Shown: in pieces, positions 50,398 through 60,449 of the stretch
Layout of the letters: each line of letters starts with the position of its first letter
Position numbering within the stretch: position 1 is the stretch's first letter
Assembly: GCA_032191485.1 (NCBI GenBank)
Contig: JAVDOI010000009.1
Coordinates: 23,330,343-23,394,342, forward strand
Direction: 5' to 3'
Source: Leptoclinus maculatus
Lineage: Eukaryota; Chordata; Actinopteri; Perciformes; Stichaeidae
Length of the DNA: 64,000 bases
Position numbers and translations under genes: made by a program
The notes under the pieces: generated by a model
The model's database searches: none
What the model saw: the letters and a program-made list of their open reading frames with translations, nothing else
What the model was told of the DNA's origin: nothing

Positions 50398-51809
50398 GCC
50401 TCTGACTGTACTTATTGGCATTTAAACAAGGTGGGCTTATTGGGATGTGTGAGTCTCAGTCAGCATCTACAAACCCCAAAGGGGGTTTTGAGATATTGAA
50501 AAAAAAAAAAACTATTAAGTGCAACCCCCCCCCCCCCCCCTGTGTTTGTTTTGGCTTTGATTTTACTTCCTCGTTGTTTGAGGTTGCAAAGCTGTAAGTG
50601 TAAAATTAATAATAATAATAATAGCTAAATCAAACATATTTACTTTTTCTGACCTTATTAAAACCCAGCATGAATAAAAGTATTAGCGAACCCTTCCTTT
50701 GCTCCTCTTGCACATTAAGACAGCGTGCAAACATAAAGCATTGTTGATACACCACATAAGGAAAGAGTTCAAGTTTCATATGTTACATGGGCTATGCATG
50801 AGCAAATGTATAATAGTATTTATAATGTGTTTGCTAAAAAGTCTTTTGATCACAGACAATCAAATGTACAGTGTGTTTTATACTTAATTGCTGTTTTTTT
50901 TGTGGACAATCAGTTTCAGCGAGATGCAACTCCCTGTTCAACTGTTATAAAACTCCAATAACAGAAATCCAAATAGACTTATTTGGAATTTGGGAAGGTG
51001 CTATACTTTAAAATACCATCAACACCAAGAGCTGATGAAAACCCATGATGTAAGCATGTTTTACAGCAGGAGGCTCTGAGACCCTTTAGAAGCAATGTGA
51101 CATGTTCTCCAGGTCACTGCAGGTTACAGTCATGCTTGTAAGCATTTTATAATGTGATAAAATGTTGTTTTGAGCTGTTAATGACTTTCCGAAAGACCAC
51201 ACGAACATTAGGATTAAAAATAAACCAGCTTCGGATGTAAGAGAAAAGTTTGGCTACTAAAGTATTTAACTTATAAGTTCTCTAATACTTCTAATTAACT
51301 TTAATTTCATAACTACAATTAGTTGTGATAATAGTTAGATTATCTTTAATGTGTAGGATGTGTAAATTGATTTAAAGGTGATTGGTTCATAAACAAATTA
51401 GTTTGAGTTCTAAGTGATTTAAAATAGGGGGCTTACTTTAGTTTTTGGTAAATCTGTCACATGAGTTATCACTTGTCATTCTTTACCTTGGACATAATAA
51501 TACATTTTAAAAACTAAACTTTAGAAGTACTTTTCCAGAGCTTTCATCCACATCTCACGGTCTTCATCAGTATATATCAGTGAACTATGATGAGAAATAA
51601 TAACTTTGATTATACACTTTATTGTGCTGAAAACCGTGCAAGTGGACCTTAAGTTGTTTTGTTGTTGAATGCATTATCTCTATGTATTTATTATGACTTA
51701 ATAATATGCAGTTTACTATCAGGCCTAGTCCCTTCATCGTGATATCTGTATAACCAATACTTAACCAATACTTTGACTTAGTAACCAAAACCGCTTACTA
51801 AATCAAATA

Positions 51810-52150
51810 TGGTCTCACAGAAGATCCTGCTGGCTGATGCTGGCTGCAGGCCCTTCCAGTCCGGATCAAAGACGCCTAAACCTGATGACAAAAGCTGCTA
51901 ATTTACTCCGTGTCGGAGCGAGGGAGGTGATGGAGAGTCAGGGAGGAGGGGGAAGGTTGTAATAGGTTCTTGAAATGACGTCAATAATTAATTGTGCAAA
52001 TCTGTTTCTATTAAATAAAAACAACACGTATTGAAGAACTCAATTAGCGTTAATTAATCCCGCTTCTAAACTGCGTGAGATTGGAGGACTTTCTCTTCTT
52101 CTCTGACATTATTTCTCTGATTCTTTCTAACCTCGGGGGTTTTCTTCTTC
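51810..52150. promoter_or_regulatory. candidate conserved non-coding block B
   Basis: Unique sequence with TGACGTCAATAATTAATTG and CAATTAGCGTTAATTAATCC. Clustered palindromic TTAATTAA/TAATTA homeodomain cores lie beside a CRE-like TGACGTCA (about 51977). Confidence 0.35.
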
Positions 52151-52259
52151 TTCTTTTCCACTCTTGGAGGTTATAGACAGCCATTGGACTCTCTCCTCGC
52201 TTTTCCCCCCCCCTTTTTTTTTCTTGCCTCCTCTTGAGAATTGGAAATGGGGGATGGAG

Positions 52260-52640
52260 ACGGGGAATGTGGAAGGTGCTAAATTAGCTGGCTGATCCGC
52301 GCTCATTGCCGCATACACATCCCCCTATTACTGCGCCCCGGCGCCGCTTAATATTCCGGGCATGGCCGGCGCGTCTAGATAGCAGATTTATCAAATGGGA
52401 AAATGAATGTATGATGATCAGTTAAATTGAAAATCAGCGCCCGGGTGACAGGCCACACTGACACCTCGGTAATTAGAAAGAAAAATGATGGCGTCCGAAT
52501 GCATAATAGAGCAAAAACAATTTACGCTTTTCCCCCTACGCCGTAATGATCGCGCGCTCAAATTGAAAATTTCTCCCGGTTTGAAATTGAATTCATAAAG
52601 TGTGATGCATGAGCGGCACGGACACAGCGGGAGGGCCTGT
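52260..52640. promoter_or_regulatory. candidate conserved non-coding block C
   Basis: Unique, mixed GC/AT block with CCGGCGCCGCTTAATATTCC, GGTAATTAGAAAG and CGCCGTAATGATCGCG. No coding frame. The strongest enhancer-like composition in the window outside the gene. Confidence 0.4.
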
Positions 52641-52691
52641 CCGGTCCGGGGCTCGGCTTGATCGATTGGTCGTTTGTGCTCGTGCCATCGA

Positions 52692-52693
52692 AA

Positions 52694-52727
<34 letters not shown>

Positions 52728-52728
52728 C
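52692..52728. repeat. (CT)n microsatellite
   Basis: CT run with one TT interruption. Confidence 0.94.
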
Positions 52729-53389
52729 CCCCATATATGCCATAGATGTATAGATAGATAGGTGGAAAGAAGTTATAGTCTGATTGAAAATGGGCAGAAA
52801 AGGTAAGAATGTGTCTTGTTTTGACATGCAGACATGTTTTTCCTTTACATCGTTTTGAACCAACACGATGAAAAGAGCATATAAAGCGCTAAACCAAAGC
52901 TGTTTCAGCGGATTTGCACCATAATCTGTTCGAGTTCTACTTCTAAAAGGCATTTCGCCTCCAGATTTATTGCACGTCCCTGATTGTGAGGCCTTTAATT
53001 AAAGCCACAGGTCCAAATGAACATACAGCAGATGTAGTGAGATACTTAGATAGGCTGTATGATGGTGTCTCTGATCATATGGAGGCCCAGTATATGTCCA
53101 AAGTAAAATCATAACCCTATTTTTCAGTTCATTTATTTTGAAAAAAGGGCCTATAATCTACAACAAAGGAGCACTTTATGGGCTCGTTGTGTCTCCACAC
53201 GTGCACTCACAGCACAAACACACTATAAAGGCCTGGCTGAAGGGAGATCAGACCTATATTTTCTAATTAATCACACTCTTGAAGCCAAACGATTATAATA
53301 AAAGCGTTTCCTCCCTCCAAAAAAAAGGGAAAAAAGAAAGAAAGAGAATAAAAGTAGAAATTTCACACCGCGCACGCGGAATGAACGAT

Positions 53390-53905
53390 TTAATGTGATT
53401 GTTTCGGTCGAAGGGGACGTTTCCCGAGGCCTTGTGGGGAAATAATGTCCTTATGAATTAAATAATAGGGTTATTACTTTCATTGATTTTAGCTGTCTGG
53501 GAATTTAGTGTTCAGCTCCGGTCTTAACCCATCCTCCTCCTGCTGTTTTTCACTCTCGCTCCTTCCTCGTCCTCTTGTCTAATTATTTTCCTATAAGCCC
53601 CCCGCTTCCTACAGCGCAAATAGCAGAGTCACTGAGCGAAAATTATGTAAATATTATTAAAGGGACTCAGGCACGGAAATTCATTTTAGGTCGGCGCGGC
53701 AAAGTAAAGCTCTGTCCCTCGGAACCCCCTCAATTTATTTGCAAATAAAGGCGAGGTGACCGGGAGGGATCAGGGATATTTAGCCGGGCTGTCAACGCGG
53801 CTCCTCCGCGCACCGGCTCGCCAGAATTAATGGTTTTAATAATTGGGATTTCAGTTCCCAGGGAATTGGTGGCGTTTACACTTCATAAGCTAAACACACT
53901 CTTTT
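53390..53905. promoter_or_regulatory. candidate conserved non-coding block D
   Basis: Unique sequence containing GAATTAAATAATAGGG, TTATGTAAATATTATT, CAATTTATTTGCAAATAAAG and CAGAATTAATGG. ATTTGCAAAT-like octamer content and TAAT cores fit POU/homeodomain input. Confidence 0.38.
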
Positions 53906-53931
53906 CCCTAACGGGCGCGCGCGCACGTGGG

Positions 53932-53936
<5 letters not shown>

Positions 53937-53966
<30 letters not shown>
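53937..53966. repeat. (CA)n microsatellite
   Basis: About 14 CA units separating two conserved-element-like blocks. Confidence 0.94.
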
Positions 53967-53968
<2 letters not shown>

Positions 53969-54169
53969 GCACGTTAAGGAGAATCCATCTCCTCTTCTGT
54001 CCCAAAACATCTTTTAATTCAGCCATTCTTCACTTTCTTTCTTACTTTTTTTTTTTTTTTAGCTCAGCCAACAATTGGTCAAAAAATTATTAATGCAAGC
54101 CTGGCACAGCAGCTCCCCCCCCCCCCTCCCCTCTCCTATATCTTTATCTGTCTCCCCCCGAGGGACTCG

Positions 54170-54420
54170 CAGTCCTATTAGAACAAATGACGAGGGGGCC
54201 CCGGCGCTTTTGTAAAAAGGCGCAGGCGGGCGGGCGCGCGCCTGTCCTATTATGTGCGACACATGATCAATAGGGCGATAACGCCGCAACATCAATATAA
54301 GCGACAGAACAATGAGGGATATCATCGAACATCTATCTTAATATAGCCGACTACAAGGGCCGTCTGACAACCGCGGCAGCTCATGAAAATTCCGCCCCAC
54401 GAATCTACCGCCATCTCCTC
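54170..54420. promoter_or_regulatory. candidate conserved non-coding block E
   Basis: CCTATTAGAACAAATGACG through GGCGATAACGCCGCAAC to GACAACCGCGGCAGCTC. Unique and CpG-bearing, about 1 kb past the uncx stop. Confidence 0.33.
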
Positions 54421-54445
54421 CTCCTCCTCGCGCTCAATAGACTAT

Positions 54446-54446
<1 letters not shown>

Positions 54447-54502
<56 letters not shown>
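54447..54502. repeat. (CA)n microsatellite
   Basis: About 28 CA units. Confidence 0.96.
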
Positions 54503-54503
<1 letters not shown>

Positions 54504-54860
54504 TGCAGCTGGCGCGGCTATTATTTTCCCATTTCAATTTGACACCCCTGCCTTTCATGCTAATTCTATTATTGTAGGAAGTTTATGTGATTCCGTATCA
54601 CTAGAAATCGGTAATGTCTAATAACCCTTTGGGCTGAAAGGAGGAAGAAAAAAAAAAAAAAACACTGCCTCGAGACCCGCGGCAGCCAGTGGGAAAATAA
54701 TTACTTTCATATCAAAACTCAGCAGGAGGCGCAGGGTCCTATAGCCCGCGGCCACTAACCTCATTCCAGCTCGGCCTTTCAAATGAATAAATTTGTTAAA
54801 GCAATAAATACAAACAGCCAGACGGACTTGAGGCCCAGCTCTGGCTCACTACACAGAGGA
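54500..54860. promoter_or_regulatory. candidate conserved non-coding block F
   Basis: Two unique segments, one with TTCATGCTAATTCTATTATTG and one with GGGAAAATAATTACTTTC, split by a poly-A run near 54650. They end close to the likely uncx 3' end, so part could be extended 3' UTR. Confidence 0.33.
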
Positions 54861-55000
54861 AAAAAAAAAAGAGGATTTATCTGCTGTAACATGACAAAAC
54901 TCCATCCGCCATGATCCAAGGTTCTGCCACACAGCAACCCCCCCCCCCCCCCCCCCAACAGCGCCCTACTAGAAAGACAGTGATTCAATTAAACAATAAC

Positions 55001-55006
55001 TTTATT
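55001..55006 (-). terminator. uncx: candidate uncx polyadenylation signal (AATAAA)
   Basis: TTTATT on the + strand reads AATAAA on the transcript, about 375 bases past the stop. It is followed on the transcript by T- and G-rich sequence (the poly-C run at 54940-54957 reads as poly-G). A second AATAAA at 55082-55087 is nearer the stop; either could be used. Confidence 0.45.
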
Positions 55007-55081
55007 TATCAAAATGTTCACATATAAATATCATTTTCTCGTTTATACAATATCTGAGGATCTTTGTTGTGTGTAACGGTG

Positions 55082-55087
55082 TTTATT
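55082..55087 (-). terminator. uncx: alternative uncx polyadenylation signal (AATAAA)
   Basis: AATAAA on the minus strand about 290 bases after the uncx stop codon. The sequence after it is less GU-rich than after the 55001 site. Confidence 0.35.
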
Positions 55088-55378
55088 GTGGCCGAGTTTT
55101 TTTGTTACAAGTTGGTCACCAAAAACAGAGAGAAAGAACCTGCTTCTAGGTGTTTAGGCCCTAAAGCCTGAATGGGAGGACAGCCGCAGCTTTTTTGGGG
55201 GGAGGGGGGGGGAGGGGGGCATCTGGATTGATCACACATTATGATTAAAAAATAGATGAGAATTAAAGTCTCCTGATTCCTGATATGTTTTTTCGAGTGT
55301 CTCAGCAGAGCTTTGGGAATGTTTGAATAGTCTGAGCGGTGTTCCTGGTCCTTTGTTTATGTTTGCTCCTCGCAAGTG

Positions 55379-56494
55379 TTAGTCCATATCGACATCCTCT
55401 CCATCTGTTCCGGGTGTTTCTTGACAGTCTGTGTTTGCCTCGAGACACTCGCAGGGGTCCGGAGACGCTCGCTCCTCTCTCGCACCAGTCCCTTCACCGC
55501 ACAGCTCGTCGGCTGTCGCTGCTTCCGTCGGAACTGTCAAACTCCTCTCGTCGCCGCTGTCGCCGGACCGCGCGGAGCTCGGCCCGTTTGGTGGGGGAGA
55601 ACCAGGCAGTCTTCCATTGCTGCAGTCGCCGCCACACTCCTCCACGTCTGTGTCTCCGTCCGCCCTATTGCTAATGTGATCGTGGTGATGCTCCGCGCGG
55701 TCCGAGGTCAGAGGCTTGGCAACAAAGCCGGAGAGGTCGGAGGGAGCGGGGCTCCCTTCGCTCGCCACGCACCTCTGTCCCAGGCTGAGCCTGTGAATGC
55801 TGTCCTGACACGGTGAGGCCTTCAAGGCCGTTTGGGGCACGAGAAAGCCCAAGGGCTGATGGGTAATCGGGTAAAGCAAGAAGTGGCCTTTACCCACCAG
55901 TGTCCTCTGACTGGGCAACGAGGGGAAGTCCAGCTGAGGTTTCCGTCGAGGCGTGGCGTCGGAGAGGAGGCTCTCCACGCTGAAAGGGTTGCGCTTCTGC
56001 AGGGCGGAGGACCTCGGGCCTCCAGGACTGGAGCTGTGCGTGCTGCATGGAGAGACCTGCTCCGGTTCTCCCGCCGTTCTTTGGTTTTGCTGGTTTTGCA
56101 GTTGGCTGAAGTCGTGTCGTGTTTGGTCACAGCTGGATTCGGTGTGGTGTCCCCCTGCACCCTTTGTTGCTGGCAGTTCAATGTGAATAGTCCTGCCGAC
56201 GCTCGACGACTGCTGCTCGCTGTCGGTGAACTGGGAGACCCCGCTGTCGCTGTCTGAGCCGCCGGGCGTGTGGAAGCTGTCGCCCGCGAGGAGCTTGTTC
56301 TGGGACTTCAGCAGCTTCCTCTCCTGCTTCCGTTTCTTCTTCTCGGCCCGCTCTTGGTCCCGGCGTGCGATCTCCTCGGGGTCCATGGGCTCGCCGCTGC
56401 ACGTGGTCGGGTGGGAGTTGTGAGCAGGCCGCCCTGGCCCTTTCTTCGTGTTCTCCTTCTTTCTCCACTTCGCACGTCGGTTTTGGAACCAAAC
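55379..56494 (-). CDS. uncx: uncx coding exon 3 (end of homeodomain, C-terminal region)
   Basis: The exon starts after acceptor GTGCACAG| with [10 protein letters not shown] and runs 371 codons to TAA at 55381-55379. It completes recognition helix 3 and continues with the family signature [18 protein letters not shown] and a basic run, [15 protein letters not shown]. Next come Ser/Asp- and Gln-rich disordered sequence, FSVESLL at protein residues 315-321, and a hydrophobic patch ([17 protein letters not shown]). A low-complexity acidic/Ser tail ends the protein. The first 15 residues of the longer open frame (VCVCTC-type) come from an intronic TG repeat and are not coding. Confidence 0.95.
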   Translation of the reverse strand, partial: VWFQNRRAKWRKKENTKKGPGRPAHNSHPTTCSGEPMDPEEIARRDQERAEKKKRKQERKLLKSQNKLLAGDSFHTPGGSDSDSGVSQFTDSEQQSSSVGRTIHIELPATKGAGGHHTESSCDQTRHDFSQLQNQQNQRTAGEPEQVSPCSTHSSSPGGPRSSALQKRNPFSVESLLSDATPRRKPQLDFPSLPSQRTLVGKGHFLLYPITHQPLGFLVPQTALKASPCQDSIHRLSLGQRCVASEGSPAPSDLSGFVAKPLTSDRAEHHHDHISNRADGDTDVEECGGDCSNGRLPGSPPPNGPSSARSGDSGDERSLTVPTEAATADELCGEGTGAREERASPDPCECLEANTDCQETPGTDGEDVDMD

Positions 56495-59299
56495 CTGTGC
56501 ACACGTACACACACACACACACAGGTGGAAAATTGACACGTGAGATGATTATAGTTTGAAAGTAGTTTCTTTCCATGTCAGTATCTGTCAAAACACCATT
56601 TATTGATTGGTTCAGAATATTCATGTCAATTTGGTTTTGCAGTTTTGTTGGGATTGGTGCTAAAATTAGTATGATTAATGGATTATTATACCAGATAATT
56701 CATTGTCAACAATTTTGATCAGCAAATATTCATTTAAGTCATTTAAAAATGCCAGACATTTGCTTGTTTTTGCTTCGTGGTTTTTGGATGGATTTGTATT
56801 CATGTATTTTTGTAAATTAAATATCTTTGTGTTTTGGACTGTTGGTTGGACAAGAAAAGGCAAATTGAGGATTTACAGACTAAACAATCCTAAAGTGAAT
56901 CAACAATAAACACAAGTGTGGGCCAACAATACTGTGCAAGTCTTTGTAAAACAGCACATTCATTTCTTTGAGGCTGGACTTGTAAAACTACATCTAACAT
57001 GAACACCTCCACAATCTGATGCAACACATCCCTGCAATAAACACTTCCTATGGACACCAAAATGATCCCTTTCTGCCAGCTGCATCCCAAATTATCTGTC
57101 ATTTACAAGAACGAGTTTGTGTATTTGGGGTTATTTTCTTGGATTGTTCTTAATAATTTATCCCCCTCCAATAAAAATGAATGCAGCAAAATGTCACTTC
57201 TGGTGTGTGTGTGTGTGTTTAGACAACAACAGACCTCACACCTGCCACAGCAGTGGTGATAAATCAGTGTCAGAGCGCTTATCAGATGGTAAGGACAAAA
57301 CCAGATTGCCTACAAATCCAAACAAATTCCACAAAAGCCCTGAGACAAGTGAGATCACTGCCGCCTGCCGATCAGTGTCTTAGTTTACTGCAGCCTTGAA
57401 GGTGTGAGGAGAAGCCTGCTTGGGTTACTTTGGGTCACAGCGGTGGACCAGCAGATGCACACAGATGTGCCGCTGTTAATTACCAGTGAGTCTGCGTAAT
57501 GGGTAACTCCGCCAATTTACAACTAATTGTACCGTAGCGAAATCAGCCATATCCGGTCTCTGTATGCTCCCTCGCGCGCAGCCCTCCGCTCATACGGGGC
57601 TTCAACACTCCGGCTCTCCTCCGCACCGCGCCGCGCCAAGAGACGGAGCCTCCACCCGCCCCGAGAGCCCCCTCGCTGCCGGGCCTCTGGGCTCGCTCAG
57701 GGCCGCATGTTTGGCGCTGATAACAGCCAGGAGTTTAGCATGCGGGAGAAAGATCCGCGAAACGTTGCATAATAAGGACGGGACACCGACATCATGTGCG
57801 ACAATGGCGCTTCTTATGAATTGTTAATGTTGGTTATATCTTTCCCCCGCAAACCTGGTGATAAAGGCGCGCTAAGCAGCTTGGGGGAACAATAATCTGA
57901 GGTTTAGGAGCGAAATCCCCCAAAACAACATGCAGCAACGGGGAGCTCTGCTTCCATCCCGCTTTTTACATGCGAATTGTATGTGGCTCAGAAATACATG
58001 AATATACGTTAAATGACATAGAATATCATAGCCTACATGGATGTTTCTACATGCTGAGCAAATAACAGGCTACGTGTTAAACCTATATGTCTTTCTTGTA
58101 TTATTATCATTATTATTATGATGCTATTAGGCTATTATTATCAGATTAAATATAATGGTGGAATGTGAAAGATGGTTGCATCATCTTTAACAAAATTACA
58201 TGTATTTTGATCCTTTAATACAATTATCATAAGGTCCTGCATTTTGTTAAATTGTAATAATTATTTTTCATCTTTTTAGCATCAATAATAACAACAATAT
58301 TACTATTATAATATAATAATAATCATTATTATTTAAACAATAATTTTTTACTATTATTATTTGTTAATTGGTGTGTAAATAAACCACTACAATATAGCAT
58401 AGGCTAATCTTAAAATATTGTACATACTTTTACTATAATTGTGTGTATTTTGTTAATATCAAAAAATATATATTTTTAAATAAATAATAATGATAATAAT
58501 GATAATATTAGTAATGATAACAATACTAATATTAATAATAAAAGGATATAATTGATGTATTGCATTAGCTTAAACTTTAAATTTAACAGACTAAACGTGT
58601 ATAGAGATTACAAATAAGGGTGGAATTGAGAATAAATTGCAGATTAATCAGATATTAAGCTAAATCATTTGATATATAACTGAATGTAAAGGAAGAATTG
58701 TAATTACCATTTTCACCCCTTGGTTTGCTCAGTAAATGGCCTTGTTTTTATTAACCCATAAATCAATAGGTGGCCCCCATGCATAATTCAAAAGAGACCC
58801 TTTATTGATGCTTTGATAATTGACAAATAGCTATCTGTGTGTGGAGTAGGCCTTCACAAAACAAACAGCCATCTGATGTCTTTCTTAAATAACCTTTTGT
58901 AGATTTCGACATGGAAGTATCCAAATTACATTCATTAAAACGTCTGAAGTCGAAACTATATCTGTTTTCCCTCCACTCAACTAAACAAATGAATAATTGC
59001 CTCCCAGAACATTTGACTCATTTCTTTGTGTCTTTACCTGAACCCTGGATTCCACGAGGTCAAGCCTGAGCGCGAGCGCCTCCCGCATGAACACATCCGG
59101 ATAGTGACTCTCGTTGAAAGCCTTCTCGAGCTCCTCCAGCTGCCACCCGGTGAAATTCGTCCGCGTGCGTCTCCTTTTACAACCGGGACTGTCCTTATCC
59201 GGGTCCCCAGAATCTGCAGGGGTCGACGTGTGTGTGTTTGTACAAGCGTGTGTTTGTGAGTGTGAGTGTTTGTGTGTGTGTGTGTGAGTGTGAGTGAGT

Positions 59300-59337
<38 letters not shown>

Positions 59338-60172
59338 GACTGTCATGGCACGGTTTGCTTGTAAGGCATCAGTTTAGTGTAAAGTTCAGTGTGACCGCTG
59401 TCGAACCTTTTCTAAATGTTGAACTCTGATAAGTCATGTCACAAACCGAGGGCCTAAAAGAAACACACTTTAATGCTATTTTTGCGATTTAAAACTATTC
59501 CCAATAATTGCAAAATACCAGTTTTTACCATGTAAACACTCAGGAATCCGCAGCCAATATCAATACCATCGAGTTTAATGAGAAATTGTTGCCTTTAGTT
59601 TAACCTCTATTGCCATTTTTATAGTGTATTTATAAAAAATTAGCCTAAACATGAACTTTTTTAATTCATTTTTTTAATTGACCAAGCTCCAGAACTTTTA
59701 AGTAACATGGTTTTCTCTGCAGACTAACTTTCTAGTAGAAAATCTGTCCCTGCGGACTAAAAACATGTTTAATTTAGCCTAAAAGTCCACTAGTATCCTC
59801 TTATTTGGCCATAAAACATGCCACTTGGAGTAATTGCACTTCCTACAAGGTCTACGCTGCTTTGTTTCCACACAGCTCTCTTCAATGAGACGTGAGACAA
59901 AAAGAACCAGGCCTACCTGAGAGTTTAAACTGGCTGTCGGGCGACAGCAGCGGGTTGGAGCTGACCACCGAGGCCGAGCAGGAGCCGTTAAGTAATCCGT
60001 CTATAGAGAAGGAGGCGGCGGCCGCGGACTGCAGCTGGTGTCCGTTGGCGAGCTCGTAGAGGTGGTGGTGGTGGTGGTGGTGATGGGGACTGAGCCCGTA
60101 CGGGAAGCCCACCAGCCCGCCCAAGGAGCCTGCGAACTGGGCGTGAGGATGCTCGAGTACCCGACTGTCCAT
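55379..60172 (-). CDS. uncx: UNC homeobox transcription factor (three coding exons, 515 aa)
   Basis: Coding join on the minus strand: 60172-59917, 59213-59038, 56494-55379, with GT-AG introns that keep the frame (phase 1, then phase 0). The predicted 515 aa is close to the roughly 530 aa known for mammalian UNCX. The N terminus carries the family hallmark LEHPHAQF, a His8 run (30-37) and an eh1-like FSIDGLL (55-61). The homeodomain spans about 99-158, including [13 protein letters not shown] and Gln50 (residue 148). A Lys/Arg/Glu-rich helical stretch follows, then a second eh1-like FSVESLL (315-321) and an acidic end, DGEDVDMD. Family knowledge: a nuclear sequence-specific regulator that recruits Groucho/TLE corepressors through eh1 motifs and patterns posterior half-somites/sclerotome, kidney mesoderm and neurons. 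The ATG at 60172 was chosen because homology starts there and its context is strong (A at -3, G at +4). The reading frame is open further upstream, but that part has no family similarity that I recognise. Identity is very secure; exact UTRs are not visible. Confidence 0.96.
56507..56523. repeat. short CA tract (UG on transcript) beside the uncx exon 3 acceptor
   Basis: About 8.5 CA units on the + strand, read as UG repeats in pre-mRNA, lying 12 bases from the AG. They replace the expected polypyrimidine tract. Confidence 0.9.
57480..57960. promoter_or_regulatory. GC/CpG-rich block inside uncx intron 2
   Basis: A CpG-dense island (densest 57565-57730, with CGCGCG and CCGCGCCGCGCC) sits between AT-rich flanks and has conserved-element-like edges with TAATTG cores. 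Open frames here lack family similarity and good splice sites. It could be an intronic enhancer, an alternative promoter or part of the gene's CpG island. Function is inferred. Confidence 0.35.
58095..58560. repeat. TAA/ATT-rich low-complexity tract in uncx intron 2
   Basis: Repeated TTATTA, AATAATAATCATTATT and GATAATAATGATAAT runs form a long, imperfect trinucleotide-rich segment. No coding signal. Confidence 0.8.
59038..59213 (-). CDS. uncx: uncx coding exon 2 (homeodomain residues 1-46)
   Basis: This exon encodes residues 86-144, [20 protein letters not shown] through to ESRVQ. The acceptor is CCTGCAG|ATTC and the donor is TTCAG|GTAAAG. It carries the N-terminal arm, helix 1, helix 2 and the start of recognition helix 3. 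It stops between homeodomain positions 46 and 47, an intron site shared by many paired-like homeobox genes. Reading past the donor gives nine non-family residues and more, so the splice call is firm. Confidence 0.95.
59214..59916 (-). other. uncx: uncx intron 1
   Basis: A 703-base GT-AG intron. The right two thirds is AT-rich with no recognisable feature. The 3' end, on the transcript, is a CU-repeat followed by CA-rich sequence (59230-59339) leading to the acceptor, so a classical uninterrupted polypyrimidine tract is weak next to the AG. Confidence 0.93.
59263..59339. repeat. TG then GA microsatellite at the 3' end of uncx intron 1
   Basis: A TG/TGAG tract (59263-59298) passes into a GA tract (59299-59338). 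On the transcript this reads CU-repeat then CA-repeat, ending about 50 bases before the exon 2 acceptor. Confidence 0.9.
59917..60172 (-). CDS. uncx: uncx coding exon 1 (N terminus, His tract, eh1-like motif)
   Basis: This exon encodes residues 1-85 plus the first base of codon 86. It begins [13 protein letters not shown] and ends QFKLS, then donor G|GTAGGC at 59916. Gly/Leu-rich and His-rich segments precede the FSIDGLL motif at 55-61, which fits the FSIxxIL Groucho-binding pattern. The His8 run is encoded by seven CAC codons and one CAT, a trinucleotide tract that could vary in length. The exon end matches the UNCX family junction, where FKLS is followed by DSGDPDK. Confidence 0.95.
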
Positions 60173-60449
60173 GCTCGCCCGGGCTGCGGCGGGGCCGAAG
60201 TGAAGATGCAGAGGGAGGCAGTGTGGCTGAACATGCAGTCGAAAAAACAAAAAGTCAGGGAGAGGAGGGAGAAGCTGCTGCGAGGAGGAAGGAGAGATGA
60301 AGGCGGAGCGGGGGAGAGAAGGGGGAACCCAGGCTGCACGGACCCGTCTCCCGCGGCCACGGTACGCGGTCTGTAGAGGAGCGGCGGAGGACCGGGCTAT
60401 ACGAGGTAGGCTACAGCCTGTTTCACGTTTACGGTCCGACCGAGATGTC

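Larger units (their letters stand above)
56495..59037 (-). other. uncx: uncx intron 2
   Basis: A 2543-base GT-AG intron interrupting the homeodomain codons. It holds a GC-rich block at about 57480-57960 and a long TAA/ATT-rich stretch at 58095-58560. A short UG tract on the transcript (56507-56523) lies 12 bases before the acceptor. No extra exon is evident. Confidence 0.93.

Noticed and set aside
58981..59346. 121-residue frame treated as a stand-alone protein
   Set aside because: It begins in a CA/CT repeat and runs past the donor; only 59038-59213 is the exon.
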